From Bacteroidales bacterium (lineage in GTDB: Bacteria > Bacteroidota > Bacteroidia > Bacteroidales > GCA-2748055), in contig JAIPBT010000007.1 of assembly GCA_021738565.1 (NCBI GenBank), positions 48,818 through 112,817 of the forward strand: a stretch of DNA of 64,000 bases. The letters are read 5' to 3'. The position numbers and the translations under genes were made by a program. Shown here one piece after another: positions 55,464 to 63,686 of this stretch (positions within the stretch are counted from its first letter, which is position 1; each line of letters opens with the position of its first letter). Under the pieces are notes generated by a model. The model saw nothing but the letters and a program-made list of their open reading frames with translations. It did no database searches and was not told where the DNA came from.

Positions 55464-56756
55464 TCAATGTACAAGAGCAACAGCCTTTTCAATTAGTTCC
55501 TGCAATTTTTCCCTCAGTGTATCATAACTAAAATGTTTTTTGCCCAGTTCGAAATTGTGCATTGCGATTTCCTGAGCAAGGCCGGGATTGTTGATGATCT
55601 CAGCAACTTCATTAACAGCTTGTTCCGTAAGCACGTTGTCTTCAAGCATTACTGTTTTAAAACCCTTGCTGCCTATATCAGGCATATATACAGGTTTATA
55701 ATTGTTTACAAAAATGGGCCGTTTTGCAAGTACAGCTTCAACAAAAGCATTACCGAAGCCTTCGTAGGTTGAAAAATAGGTACAGGCATTTGCATGGGCA
55801 TAACCGTCAGAAAGAGAAAACATCTCCTGTCCTTTTGCATTGGAAAGTCCACGGTTATGGAACATATCGTATGCAAACCTGACCTGTTCACCAAGCTTGA
55901 GGTCATGTATCAGTTCCACCAGCTCATTATAGTATTTGTTTCCTGAATCATCAGCGTAATTCCCGGTAATGATAAGTTTTATTCTCTTTTCATTTAATTT
56001 ATCCAGTAACTGGATGGCAACTTCAATACCTTTTCGTTTGACGATTCGGGTAATCTGGTAGAGAAAAATATCATCATCCGAATAACCGAGGTACCCAGGC
56101 AACTTGGAATTCTTTTCATTTTTAATTCCAAAGGGAAGAGAAAAATCCATCACATTTGGAACATTAACGGAATCCCTTCCGAATTTTTCTTTCAGGGTTA
56201 TCTGTGCATTGGTATTGATAACAGCATGGATGGAATTGGGAGCCATCAAGGGAAAAACGGTTTCAACGAACTTATTGATCTCCTCGTGTGGTGACCTGTA
56301 TCGATCGTCTCTTTCCCAGGCGAAGTCATGATCGTGCGTAATGGTAGGTATGCCCAGCTTATGAACTGCCTTGTTGATGGCCAGCCCCATCTCAAGGTGA
56401 GACGGAAGGGCAGAGGCATTTTCGGAGATAAGCAGTTCTATTTTATTTGCCCTGACCCAGTCAAGTATTTTCTTATAGATTACCTTGGAGTACAAGTTAA
56501 GGTGTTCAATGAGTTCTTGAGGGTCTGTTTCCGGGTAAAAAAATGCTTTCTTTTGACTCCAGTAGCTTTCCGGAGAGAAGAATGACATTTCAGGAACGAG
56601 TGTTTCAGTTACAGGATCCATAGATCTTTCCTGGAACTGACCGGAAACAATGAAAATTTCATGCCCCATTGACCTGAGTACGTCGATCCACTTTTCAGTT
56701 TCAAGGGCCACACCGTCCACACCCCCGATTCTTCCTATAATTATACCAATTCTCAT
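55464..56756 (-). CDS. GT4-type glycosyltransferase related to the giant fusion
   Basis: A 430-residue GT-B enzyme. IGIIIGRIGGVDGVALETEKW at the N-terminus is a glycine-rich acceptor loop split here by its own conserved VDGV. PTITHDHDFAWERDDRY lies near 138, YQITRIVKRKGIEVAIQLLDKL near 240 is the donor region, and EGFGNAFVEA near 346 is the EX7E motif. The HDF segment matches NNNHDF of the fusion protein, so the two are probably related in acceptor type. Donor and acceptor are unknown; glycosyl-glycerate or sucrose-like solutes are possibilities only. Ends 1 bp from the hemW stop on the other strand. Confidence 0.85.
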   Translation of the reverse strand: MRIGIIIGRIGGVDGVALETEKWIDVLRSMGHEIFIVSGQFQERSMDPVTETLVPEMSFFSPESYWSQKKAFFYPETDPQELIEHLNLYSKVIYKKILDWVRANKIELLISENASALPSHLEMGLAINKAVHKLGIPTITHDHDFAWERDDRYRSPHEEINKFVETVFPLMAPNSIHAVINTNAQITLKEKFGRDSVNVPNVMDFSLPFGIKNEKNSKLPGYLGYSDDDIFLYQITRIVKRKGIEVAIQLLDKLNEKRIKLIITGNYADDSGNKYYNELVELIHDLKLGEQVRFAYDMFHNRGLSNAKGQEMFSLSDGYAHANACTYFSTYEGFGNAFVEAVLAKRPIFVNNYKPVYMPDIGSKGFKTVMLEDNVLTEQAVNEVAEIINNPGLAQEIAMHNFELGKKHFSYDTLREKLQELIEKAVALVH

Positions 56757-56855
56757 TTTAAAACTGTTGATTTACAGCAAGTTAACTTACAATATATTAG
56801 AATACTTACAATCCATACTATTGACTGATTCAATCAGACAAAAGCGGGCAGAGAA

Positions 56856-57746
56856 TTACAGGGCAAACACATCCTGACCGATTAAGAATCCCTCGCAATA
56901 CAATTCAACTTTGTATTCTCCCGGGACAATTTCTCCATTGTTGTTCCAGAAGATGGAAACCGGAAGATCAATGTTTTCATAGACAACTGTCCTGGATGCT
57001 GAAGCAGGCAATTCCTGTCCGTTGTATGAGAATACTTCCATTTGTGGAGATCCCAGAGTCACATCATCGGGTCTTACCATCCTGAGATATATGGTTTTAT
57101 CCCCGGGTGAAGCAACATTATTGGCACGAATGATAAAATCGGTCCTTATCTTGTCTATACTTTTGATCCTTCTTCTTGGTCTGTTTTTTTCATTGATGGG
57201 TTCAACATAGATGTCGGAAGCCTGCAGCGATGATGCAATATTTTTTATCTCTTCCAGCTGGGCTTTGTCTGATTGCAGTTTTTGTTTTTCTGACTGCAGT
57301 TGTTGCTCGGTTTTCTTTAACAGGATATTTTCAGCCATCAGTTCCTGGTTCCTTGAATTAAGAGAATCTATTTGTACAATATAACTGCGGAGAACGGAAC
57401 GCAGGGTTTCCATTTCACGCTGGTACATTTTAATTTTATATGCATCATCAGCCTGTATGGCAAGCAGGCGGTTGATCTTTTCCTGTTGGATGGCCATTTC
57501 CTGTTGTATGCGCACATTGTCGGTCTCCAGGGAATCGTAGGAAGTATAGATATTGTAAAGTTCAGATTCGAGGGAATCACGTTCCCTGGTAAAAAATATT
57601 TTGTTTTGTTCCAGCTGGTAGCTGGTGGCATCAAGATTTTTTTTAAGGTCAACCAGTATGTATACAGAAACTGCAAGTACAACCACCAATAGTCCGATTA
57701 ATCCATAAAGAACGCCAACATTGGTTTTCTTTTCCTTCATCATCAT
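56856..57746 (-). CDS. Membrane-anchored coiled-coil protein
   Basis: A 296-residue protein. After MMMKEKKTN comes one transmembrane helix (VGVLYGLIGLLVVVLAVSV, about 10-31). A coiled coil over 35-175 follows, with periodic L, I and charged residues (LQSEKQKLQSDKAQLEE). The C-terminal 110 residues are beta-rich: TDFIIRANNVASPGDKTIYLRMV, PVSIFWNNNGEIVPGEYKVEL. I know similar hypothetical proteins in Bacteroidota but not their function. Any of the first three Met could be the start. Confidence 0.75.
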   Translation of the reverse strand: MMMKEKKTNVGVLYGLIGLLVVVLAVSVYILVDLKKNLDATSYQLEQNKIFFTRERDSLESELYNIYTSYDSLETDNVRIQQEMAIQQEKINRLLAIQADDAYKIKMYQREMETLRSVLRSYIVQIDSLNSRNQELMAENILLKKTEQQLQSEKQKLQSDKAQLEEIKNIASSLQASDIYVEPINEKNRPRRRIKSIDKIRTDFIIRANNVASPGDKTIYLRMVRPDDVTLGSPQMEVFSYNGQELPASASRTVVYENIDLPVSIFWNNNGEIVPGEYKVELYCEGFLIGQDVFAL

Positions 57747-57827
57747 CTGTTTTATTGCTACAAATATAGGAATATCAGAAATATATGAGGCTCAATAATC
57801 TGGACTAAATAGGGTTTGCGGAAAAAA

Positions 57828-58766
57828 TTATTTTGTTCTTTTTTTTCCTGAAGAGATATTTTCTTCCGAAAGTCCGAATTTTTCATCTCTTTCCTGATTG
57901 CCTTCAGGTTCAATATGTACCATTACATCATAAACCCTTTCCAGGCTTGTCTTTATGATGTTTTCAACATCTTTTGCGATGTCGTGGGCCTTTCTGACGC
58001 TGATATTGGGGTCGACTTCAATATCAAGGTTGACCATATAATAGGAGCCAATCTTACGAACACGGGTACGGTGCGGATTTTTTACACCATCTACATTTTT
58101 GATGGCATCAAATATTTTATTATACAGTTGCGGATCATCGATTCCATCCATCAATTCAACATTTGAGCGCATGAAGATCTTTACGGCTTCGTACATAATA
58201 AACAGGCTTATCAGCAATGCGATGATCTTGTCGAGGATGGCGATTTCAAAAAAAATGGTGGCAGAGAGTCCCAGCAGAACGGTAAAAGAGATCAACATAT
58301 CATTTCTCATATGTATACCCAGCGTTTCAAGCAAATTGCTGGAGTGCTTTTTCCCTGTATATTTCAGGTAAAGGCTGAGTAATATTTTTCCTGCCATGGA
58401 GAAAAGGGTCACGTATATAGCCATCATAGAGGGAATTGCGACTATTTCCTGGCTGATAAGTTTTTGAGTTGTGGATATGGCCAATTGTGCTCCCGCCAGG
58501 AAAATAAGCATGGACAACACCTTGGTTCCCACGGTATCGGCTTTTTCATATCCATAGGAAAACCTGATGTTTGGTGGTTTGAGAACGATCTTTGCAGCAA
58601 CCAGTGTGACAATAGAACTGATGATGTCGGCAGCAGAATCAATTCCGTCTGCAATAACCGCAAAACTTCCACTAATGAATCCTATAATCAGTTTCAGCAA
58701 GGCAAGTATTGCGTTTCCGAAGACTGAAACCCATGAAGCTTTTATGATGTCCGGTTTTGTTTTCAT
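57828..58766 (-). CDS. Cation diffusion facilitator family transporter
   Basis: A 312-residue Zn2+/Fe2+/Mn2+:H+ antiporter. Six helices lie in 12-205. The metal site is DGIDSAADI near 41 (helix 2) and HMRNDMLIS near 152 (helix 5). The cytoplasmic domain at 210-290 has YMVNLDIEVDPNISVRKAHDIAKDVE and YDVMVHIEP, typical of CDF. D in helix 2 (DxxxD) rather than HxxxD hints at Fe/Mn rather than pure Zn, but this is weak. Next to a ZIP family gene, giving efflux and uptake genes side by side. Confidence 0.92.
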   Translation of the reverse strand: MKTKPDIIKASWVSVFGNAILALLKLIIGFISGSFAVIADGIDSAADIISSIVTLVAAKIVLKPPNIRFSYGYEKADTVGTKVLSMLIFLAGAQLAISTTQKLISQEIVAIPSMMAIYVTLFSMAGKILLSLYLKYTGKKHSSNLLETLGIHMRNDMLISFTVLLGLSATIFFEIAILDKIIALLISLFIMYEAVKIFMRSNVELMDGIDDPQLYNKIFDAIKNVDGVKNPHRTRVRKIGSYYMVNLDIEVDPNISVRKAHDIAKDVENIIKTSLERVYDVMVHIEPEGNQERDEKFGLSEENISSGKKRTK

Positions 58767-58858
58767 AACAAAAATTCAATTCCTGGAAATTAAAGATTTA
58801 CTGTGATCTGCTTTTCCTTTACTGTGCATGTATTTATACTTGTTTTTGATTGTTATGA

Positions 58859-59686
58859 TTAAATAAACATAAGCAGGCTCAGTGCCATGATCGCCATTCC
58901 AAGGATAAATCCGTAAATGGAATAGTGGTGATGACCATATTCTTCAGCCGTGGGGAGCAATTCGTCGATTGATATAAATACCATAATACCGGCAACAGAG
59001 GCAAACATATAACCAAAAATACTTTGGGGAATACCGTCGGAGCCATTAAAAAACAGTATGATGAAAGCAAAAGCAACGAGTGCTCCAACAGGCTCAGCAA
59101 AACCGGATAACAGGGACAGGAAAAACCCCTTCTTTTTATTGCCCGTACCATAGGAGATCGGTACAGATACAGCGATTCCTTCGGGAATGTTGTGAATTGC
59201 GATCGCGATTGCAACAGGAATGGCCAGTTCCGGCTCAGAGAGCCCTGCAAGGAATGTTGCAATACCTTCAGGAAAGTTATGTATGGCAATGGCAAGTGCA
59301 GTGAACAGGCCCATTCTTATAAGTTTTGGATCCCTGGGTGATGTTCCGTTCTTAACTTCTTCAATGCGCTTGATCTCATGTGGATTTTCAAAGGCCGGGA
59401 TGATTTTATCAATGATCGCGATCAAAGTGACTCCAATGAAAAATGAAAGAACCGTTAACCAGGAGCCCTTGGCATCTCCATGTATTGCTGAAAGGGAATC
59501 ATTTGCTTTTGAAATAATTTCCACAAAAGAAACATATATCATCACTCCTGCTGAAAACCCCAGGCTTGATGACAACAATCTTGTATTCGTTTTCTTTGTA
59601 AAAAAGGCAAGCGCACTTCCTATACCGGTTGATAAACCGGCGAACAAAGTCAGTGCAAAGGCAAACCAGAAATTCTCTGTATTCAT
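58859..59686 (-). CDS. zupT: ZIP family metal transporter (ZupT-like)
   Basis: A 275-residue metal-uptake protein with eight spans. The two signature helices are intact: AIHNFPEGIATFLAG near 132-146 and AIAIHNIPEGIAVSVPI near 158-174, each with HNxPEG. Before them is the family-typical FFIGVTLIAIIDKIIP. ZupT proteins carry zinc and other divalent metals into the cytoplasm. It lies upstream of the CDF gene in the same direction, separated by 92 bp. Confidence 0.93.
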   Translation of the reverse strand: MNTENFWFAFALTLFAGLSTGIGSALAFFTKKTNTRLLSSSLGFSAGVMIYVSFVEIISKANDSLSAIHGDAKGSWLTVLSFFIGVTLIAIIDKIIPAFENPHEIKRIEEVKNGTSPRDPKLIRMGLFTALAIAIHNFPEGIATFLAGLSEPELAIPVAIAIAIHNIPEGIAVSVPISYGTGNKKKGFFLSLLSGFAEPVGALVAFAFIILFFNGSDGIPQSIFGYMFASVAGIMVFISIDELLPTAEEYGHHHYSIYGFILGMAIMALSLLMFI

Positions 59687-59767
59687 CCTGAAGTATTCTT
59701 CACGAAAATAATGAAAAAGAGATTACAATTTTAAATTTAATGGATAACAGCAGGGCAAACCCACAGG

Positions 59768-60640
59768 TTATTTCTTCCCTATATTTTTTTCTTTCTTCTT
59801 CGGTATTGGTGTTTTGGAAAAATACCGGGGATGGTTTTTTGTATAATAAATCAGGTACATACCGATAAAAATAAATGGAAGACTTAACCACTGGCCCATA
59901 TTCAGGGACATGCCCGACTCAAAGGCAACCTGGTCATTTTTAATAAATTCAATAAAGAACCTTGCAATGAAAAGAAGAATTAAAAATACTCCGAAAATAA
60001 AACCATCTCTCACGGTATCCTTATTCTTCCTGAAGTAATACAAAAGGATGACAAAGATCAGCAGGTAACTTAAAGCTTCATAGATCTGTGTTGGATGACT
60101 TGGCAGATTTGGCATAATTGCCCCAGTGTTTGGATCTCTTATGACATCACGAACAAATTTGAATCCCCAGGGAAGATCCGTTGGGCGGCCGTAAATTTCG
60201 GAATTAAAGAGGTTGCCTGTCCGTATGAATGCACCGCCAAGAGGAACGACAATTACAAGCCTGTCCATTAACCATAGAAATGAGAGTTTGTGCTTTCGGA
60301 TATAAAGCCACAGGGAAACCACAATACCTATCGCAGCTCCGTGACTTGCAAGTCCGCCTTTCCAGATCTTTAGGATTTCCACAGGATTGCTTAGGTAATA
60401 TTCAGGTTCGTAAAACAGGCAATGACCAAGTCTGGCGCCAATAATTGTTCCCACAGCTATGTAAATAAGCAACTGATCAAGCATTTCAGCATCCAGTCGC
60501 TTGATTTTTAAAAACCTGGTAAACACAATATAGCCTGAGAGAAAGGCCATTGCGAACATTAATCCGTACCACCTGATGGATAATTTACCAATACTGAAAA
60601 TTTCAGGGTCAACATCCCAGGTAATATAATCAAGTATCAT
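59768..60640 (-). CDS. lgt: Prolipoprotein diacylglyceryl transferase Lgt
   Basis: Attaches diacylglycerol to the lipobox Cys of prolipoproteins. The 290 residues have seven spans. The Lgt signature RTGNLFNSEIYGRPTDLPWG lies near 142 (GNxxNxExxG). HPTQIYEAL near 182 and GxHG-like GLASHGAAIGI near 92 complete the site. The C-terminal basic tail is PIPKKKEKNIGKK. Several lipoproteins in the window are its likely substrates, including the divergent neighbour. Confidence 0.96.
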   Translation of the reverse strand: MILDYITWDVDPEIFSIGKLSIRWYGLMFAMAFLSGYIVFTRFLKIKRLDAEMLDQLLIYIAVGTIIGARLGHCLFYEPEYYLSNPVEILKIWKGGLASHGAAIGIVVSLWLYIRKHKLSFLWLMDRLVIVVPLGGAFIRTGNLFNSEIYGRPTDLPWGFKFVRDVIRDPNTGAIMPNLPSHPTQIYEALSYLLIFVILLYYFRKNKDTVRDGFIFGVFLILLFIARFFIEFIKNDQVAFESGMSLNMGQWLSLPFIFIGMYLIYYTKNHPRYFSKTPIPKKKEKNIGKK

Positions 60641-60738
60641 AATCTGTCAGATTTTTTTGAGAGGATAAAGCTACAAAATATATACTATTCTTTTTCACTT
60701 GTAAGTTTATTTTAATGTGATACGCAAACGGGATTATC

Positions 60739-60746
60739 TATATTTG
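60739..60746 (+). promoter_or_regulatory. Putative -7 element only 8 bp from the start codon
   Basis: TATATTTG matches TAnnTTTG and ends at 60746; the ATG of the Ig-like lipoprotein is at 60755. If used, transcription would begin within a few bases of the ATG, giving a leaderless or nearly leaderless mRNA. Confidence 0.42.
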
Positions 60747-60754
60747 TATCTTCA

Positions 60755-62650
60755 ATGATCACGGGTAACAACATAAGAAAATTCATTTTACCGGTATTGA
60801 TTCCTGTAGTGATGGGTTGCGCTCAGCAGGGAGCGCCCACGGGAGGACCGAAAGATGAGGTTCCGCCTTTAGTTGTCAGGGCCAATCCTGCCAACTATTC
60901 AATTAATTTTGATGCCAACAGGATACTGATAGAATTCGATGAGTTCCTTGATATGGCAAATTTTACCCGGGAACTGATTGTGTCACCACCCATGGAAGAA
61001 AAACCTATTGTTAAGCTCAGAAACAAGACACTGATCATTGAATTTGAAGAAGAATTAAAGAGGGATGTTACTTATACCTTCAATTTTGGAGAAGGAATAT
61101 CAGATCTGAACGAAGGGAATGTTCTTCTGAATTATGAATATGTTTTTTCCACGGGTTCCGAACTTGATTCTTTATCAATTAAGGGCACTTTGAAAAACGC
61201 CTTTGACCTTACCGTGCCGGAGTCGCCAATATTCGTTATGCTTTATATTGAACACAACGATTCTTTGCCCCTGAAAGAAATCCCGTATTATGTGGGCAGA
61301 ACGGATAAAAGTGGCAATTTTCAGGTGAATAATTTAAGGAACGATACCTATAAATTGTTTGTGCTGAAAGACGGGAACAATAATTTTCTTTTCGACCAAG
61401 CAAATGAGCAGATTGCTTTTCTTGACACAACCATCACGGTGGATGGTGCGTATTTCAGAAGGTTGCTTCTGGGAAGTGGAATGTATGATTCTACAGACCT
61501 TCAGCCGGATACAACTTTATTGGAAACGGATACAACCGGGATGAGTCAGGATTCCATAAAGATGGTACTGGATTCCCTGGAACAGGCCAGACCCGATTGG
61601 AATTCTATTTTTGTTGACCTTTTTATGTTTGAAGAGGTGCCTGTTAATCAATACATTACTGATTACAACAGGGAAGAAAGAGAATCAATGGAACTTTTGT
61701 TTAATTTTCCATTGACAGACAGTTTTCAATTTTCACCTGTATATCCCGGATATGTTACTGCATCAGATTTTATACCGGAGTACGGAAGGGGTGGAGATTC
61801 ACTGACCATTTGGGCAGCGGATACATCAATAGCCTCACTTGACACCCTTGGCTTTTCAGTAAGATATACCGGGACGGACACCTTGCAGAATTATGTTACA
61901 GTGAAAGACACCCTCTTTTTTACATTCAGGGAAAAACAGCAAAAAAGAAGCGCTTCAAATCAAGAAGAACAAAATGGGGCAATTTCAGTAAAAACAATCA
62001 ATAACAAAGGGAAACAGGACATCTATAAAGATCTGAATTTCACAATAGATCACCCGGTAAGGAAAATCGATACCAAGAAATTTGAATTTTACATCATTCC
62101 GGACACAATAGAAGTGCCGGTAAATATTAGCCCGTTTATTGATACCAGCCATATTCGACGCGTCAGGATCGAGCATTCGTGGAAGGAAGAAGCAGATTAC
62201 AGGGTGGTATTGTACCCGGGAGCCATTGAAAATGTTTACGGAAGGACAAATGACACCATCGACAGGTTGTTCAGTATTAAACCTATCTCAGAATACGGCA
62301 GGATAATATTAACCCTTGAGAATGTGGAAGATACCATTATTGTACAGATCTTTCAGGGAAAAAGGATATTACGTGAACGTTGTGTAACGGAAGACGGATC
62401 TTATGAATTCCAGTATGTTAATCCCAATACTTACAGGATCAAATTCATTCACGACACCAATAAGAATGGGAAATGGGATACCGGCAAATACCTTGAAGGA
62501 CGGCAACCGGAAAAAGTAGAATTCGTACCTGTGGATGTTCAGGTCAGGGCAAACTGGGATCATGATATAACCTATATCATGGGAAGCAACTCAGAAGTTC
62601 CCAGCTCGGGAAATGAAGAGACAGGGGAGGAAGAACCTCCTGCTAAATAA
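60755..62650 (+). CDS. Ig-like domain lipoprotein of the Bacteroidota GCAQxGxPTGGPKD family
   Basis: A 631-residue outer-membrane-type lipoprotein. The signal peptide ends in lipobox VVMGC (C22), followed by AQQGAPTGGPKDE, a hallmark of this family. Residues 35-135 are a Big_5/SbsA-like Ig domain (PPLVVRANPANYSINFD, YTFNFGEGISDLNEGN). The rest contains repeated beta-sandwich segments with long acidic linkers (TTLLETDTTGMSQDS) and a C-terminal domain with FIHDTNKNGKWDTGKYLEG, a calcium-loop-like stretch. Function is unknown; surface or periplasmic structural role inferred. Its stop codon overlaps the 27-bp repeat S. Confidence 0.86.
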   Translation: MITGNNIRKFILPVLIPVVMGCAQQGAPTGGPKDEVPPLVVRANPANYSINFDANRILIEFDEFLDMANFTRELIVSPPMEEKPIVKLRNKTLIIEFEEELKRDVTYTFNFGEGISDLNEGNVLLNYEYVFSTGSELDSLSIKGTLKNAFDLTVPESPIFVMLYIEHNDSLPLKEIPYYVGRTDKSGNFQVNNLRNDTYKLFVLKDGNNNFLFDQANEQIAFLDTTITVDGAYFRRLLLGSGMYDSTDLQPDTTLLETDTTGMSQDSIKMVLDSLEQARPDWNSIFVDLFMFEEVPVNQYITDYNREERESMELLFNFPLTDSFQFSPVYPGYVTASDFIPEYGRGGDSLTIWAADTSIASLDTLGFSVRYTGTDTLQNYVTVKDTLFFTFREKQQKRSASNQEEQNGAISVKTINNKGKQDIYKDLNFTIDHPVRKIDTKKFEFYIIPDTIEVPVNISPFIDTSHIRRVRIEHSWKEEADYRVVLYPGAIENVYGRTNDTIDRLFSIKPISEYGRIILTLENVEDTIIVQIFQGKRILRERCVTEDGSYEFQYVNPNTYRIKFIHDTNKNGKWDTGKYLEGRQPEKVEFVPVDVQVRANWDHDITYIMGSNSEVPSSGNEETGEEEPPAK

Positions 62651-62672
62651 TATGAGTTTTCTTTCTGACACT
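62646..62672 (+). repeat. 27-bp repeat S, copy 3
   Basis: Identical to 19166-19192 and 54287-54313. It overlaps the TAA stop of the Ig-like lipoprotein gene and lies 4 bp left of the minimal TIR element. Confidence 0.85.
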
Positions 62673-62676
62673 AATT

Positions 62677-62710
62677 AGTGCTTGTCAATAAAGTCGGGTG
62701 GACAGACACT
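62677..62710 (+). mobile_element. MITE-like element, copy E, internally deleted (34 bp)
   Basis: Consists of the left 25 bp of the family (AGTGCTTGTCAATAA through GGGTGG) joined directly to the right terminus ACAGACACT. AATT flanks both sides (62673-62676 and 62711-62714). The junction has GG microhomology with both parental segments, suggesting an internal deletion that left only the ends. Confidence 0.85.
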
Positions 62711-62726
62711 AATTAAGGTTCTTATC

Positions 62727-63686
62727 TTATGCGGACTCATTCCACATGAGTGCAGCAGCTCCCAATACAGCAATATTTTTATGGAGGAGGGCAGAAGGAA
62801 GAATATCGATCTTATTACTGAATATGGGAAGCAGGCTATTTTCCATATGCTTCTTCGTGGGCTCAAATATCCATTTTCCGGCAAGCGCCAGTCCACCAAA
62901 AAGAAATATTTTAGCAGGACTGATATGTGCAACAGTGTCTGCAAGGCTTTTGCCAAGTATTTCTCCTGTTATGTTGAAAGCTTTGATGGCAATGGGGTCG
63001 CCCTTTTCCGCAGCTTCAGTAATTTGTTTGGAGTCCAGGTCACTGAAAGTCATATCCCTGAATACAGACGCATCTGTTTCTGTAGCAAGCAGCTCAAATA
63101 CGGTTCTTTTGATTCCCGTGGCTGAAACATATGTTTCAAGACAACCCCGTTTCCCACAACCACATTTTCTTCCGTTTTGCCTGACACAAACATGTCCGAG
63201 CTCACCTGCAAACCCGTCGTGACCATAAACCAATTGGCCATTTACAACCAAACCGCTGCCCAGTCCGGTGCCTAGGGTAATCATTAAAAAATTTTTCAAA
63301 TCCTTTGCATCGCCGAAGACCATTTCTCCAATTGCGGCAGCGTTTGCATCATTGGTCAGGACTGCGGGAACCCCGAATTTTTTTTCGAAAATATCAGAAA
63401 GGGTGATGATTCCCTTCCACAGCAGGTTTGGAGCCTGTTCTATATTTCCGGTATAGTAGTTGCCATTGGGAGCCCCGATGCCAATGCCTTTAAGATCAAA
63501 ATCATTATTGTTTTCTGAGAGATGATGATGGATTATTTCATGTAATGCAAATGCAAATTGACCGGGATCTTTGTATTTATCGGTCTCGATATCATCTTCG
63601 TAATGCAATGAACCATCCCTGTCAACAATACCAAACTTGGTATAGGTGCCCCCAATATCAATACCTAATACAACTTCAATGGACAT
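62727..63686 (-). CDS. ROK family sugar kinase (glucokinase-like)
   Basis: A 319-residue ATP-dependent sugar kinase. The phosphate motif GIDIGGTYTKFGIVD lies near 8-22, and the catalytic Asp lies in LTNDANAAAIGEM near 110. GTGLGSGLVVNGQL is near 140. The zinc site is H in ELGHVCVRQNGRKCGCGKRGCLE, with the CxCGxxGCxE motif near 173. No DNA-binding domain is present, so it is a kinase rather than an ROK repressor. Glucose is the most likely substrate; fructose or N-acetyl sugars are possible. Confidence 0.92.
   Translation of the reverse strand: MSIEVVLGIDIGGTYTKFGIVDRDGSLHYEDDIETDKYKDPGQFAFALHEIIHHHLSENNNDFDLKGIGIGAPNGNYYTGNIEQAPNLLWKGIITLSDIFEKKFGVPAVLTNDANAAAIGEMVFGDAKDLKNFLMITLGTGLGSGLVVNGQLVYGHDGFAGELGHVCVRQNGRKCGCGKRGCLETYVSATGIKRTVFELLATETDASVFRDMTFSDLDSKQITEAAEKGDPIAIKAFNITGEILGKSLADTVAHISPAKIFLFGGLALAGKWIFEPTKKHMENSLLPIFSNKIDILPSALLHKNIAVLGAAALMWNESA

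Noticed and set aside
60755..62650. Possible T9SS-sorted surface protein
   Set aside because: It has a lipobox and lacks a C-terminal sorting domain, so lipid anchoring is the better reading.
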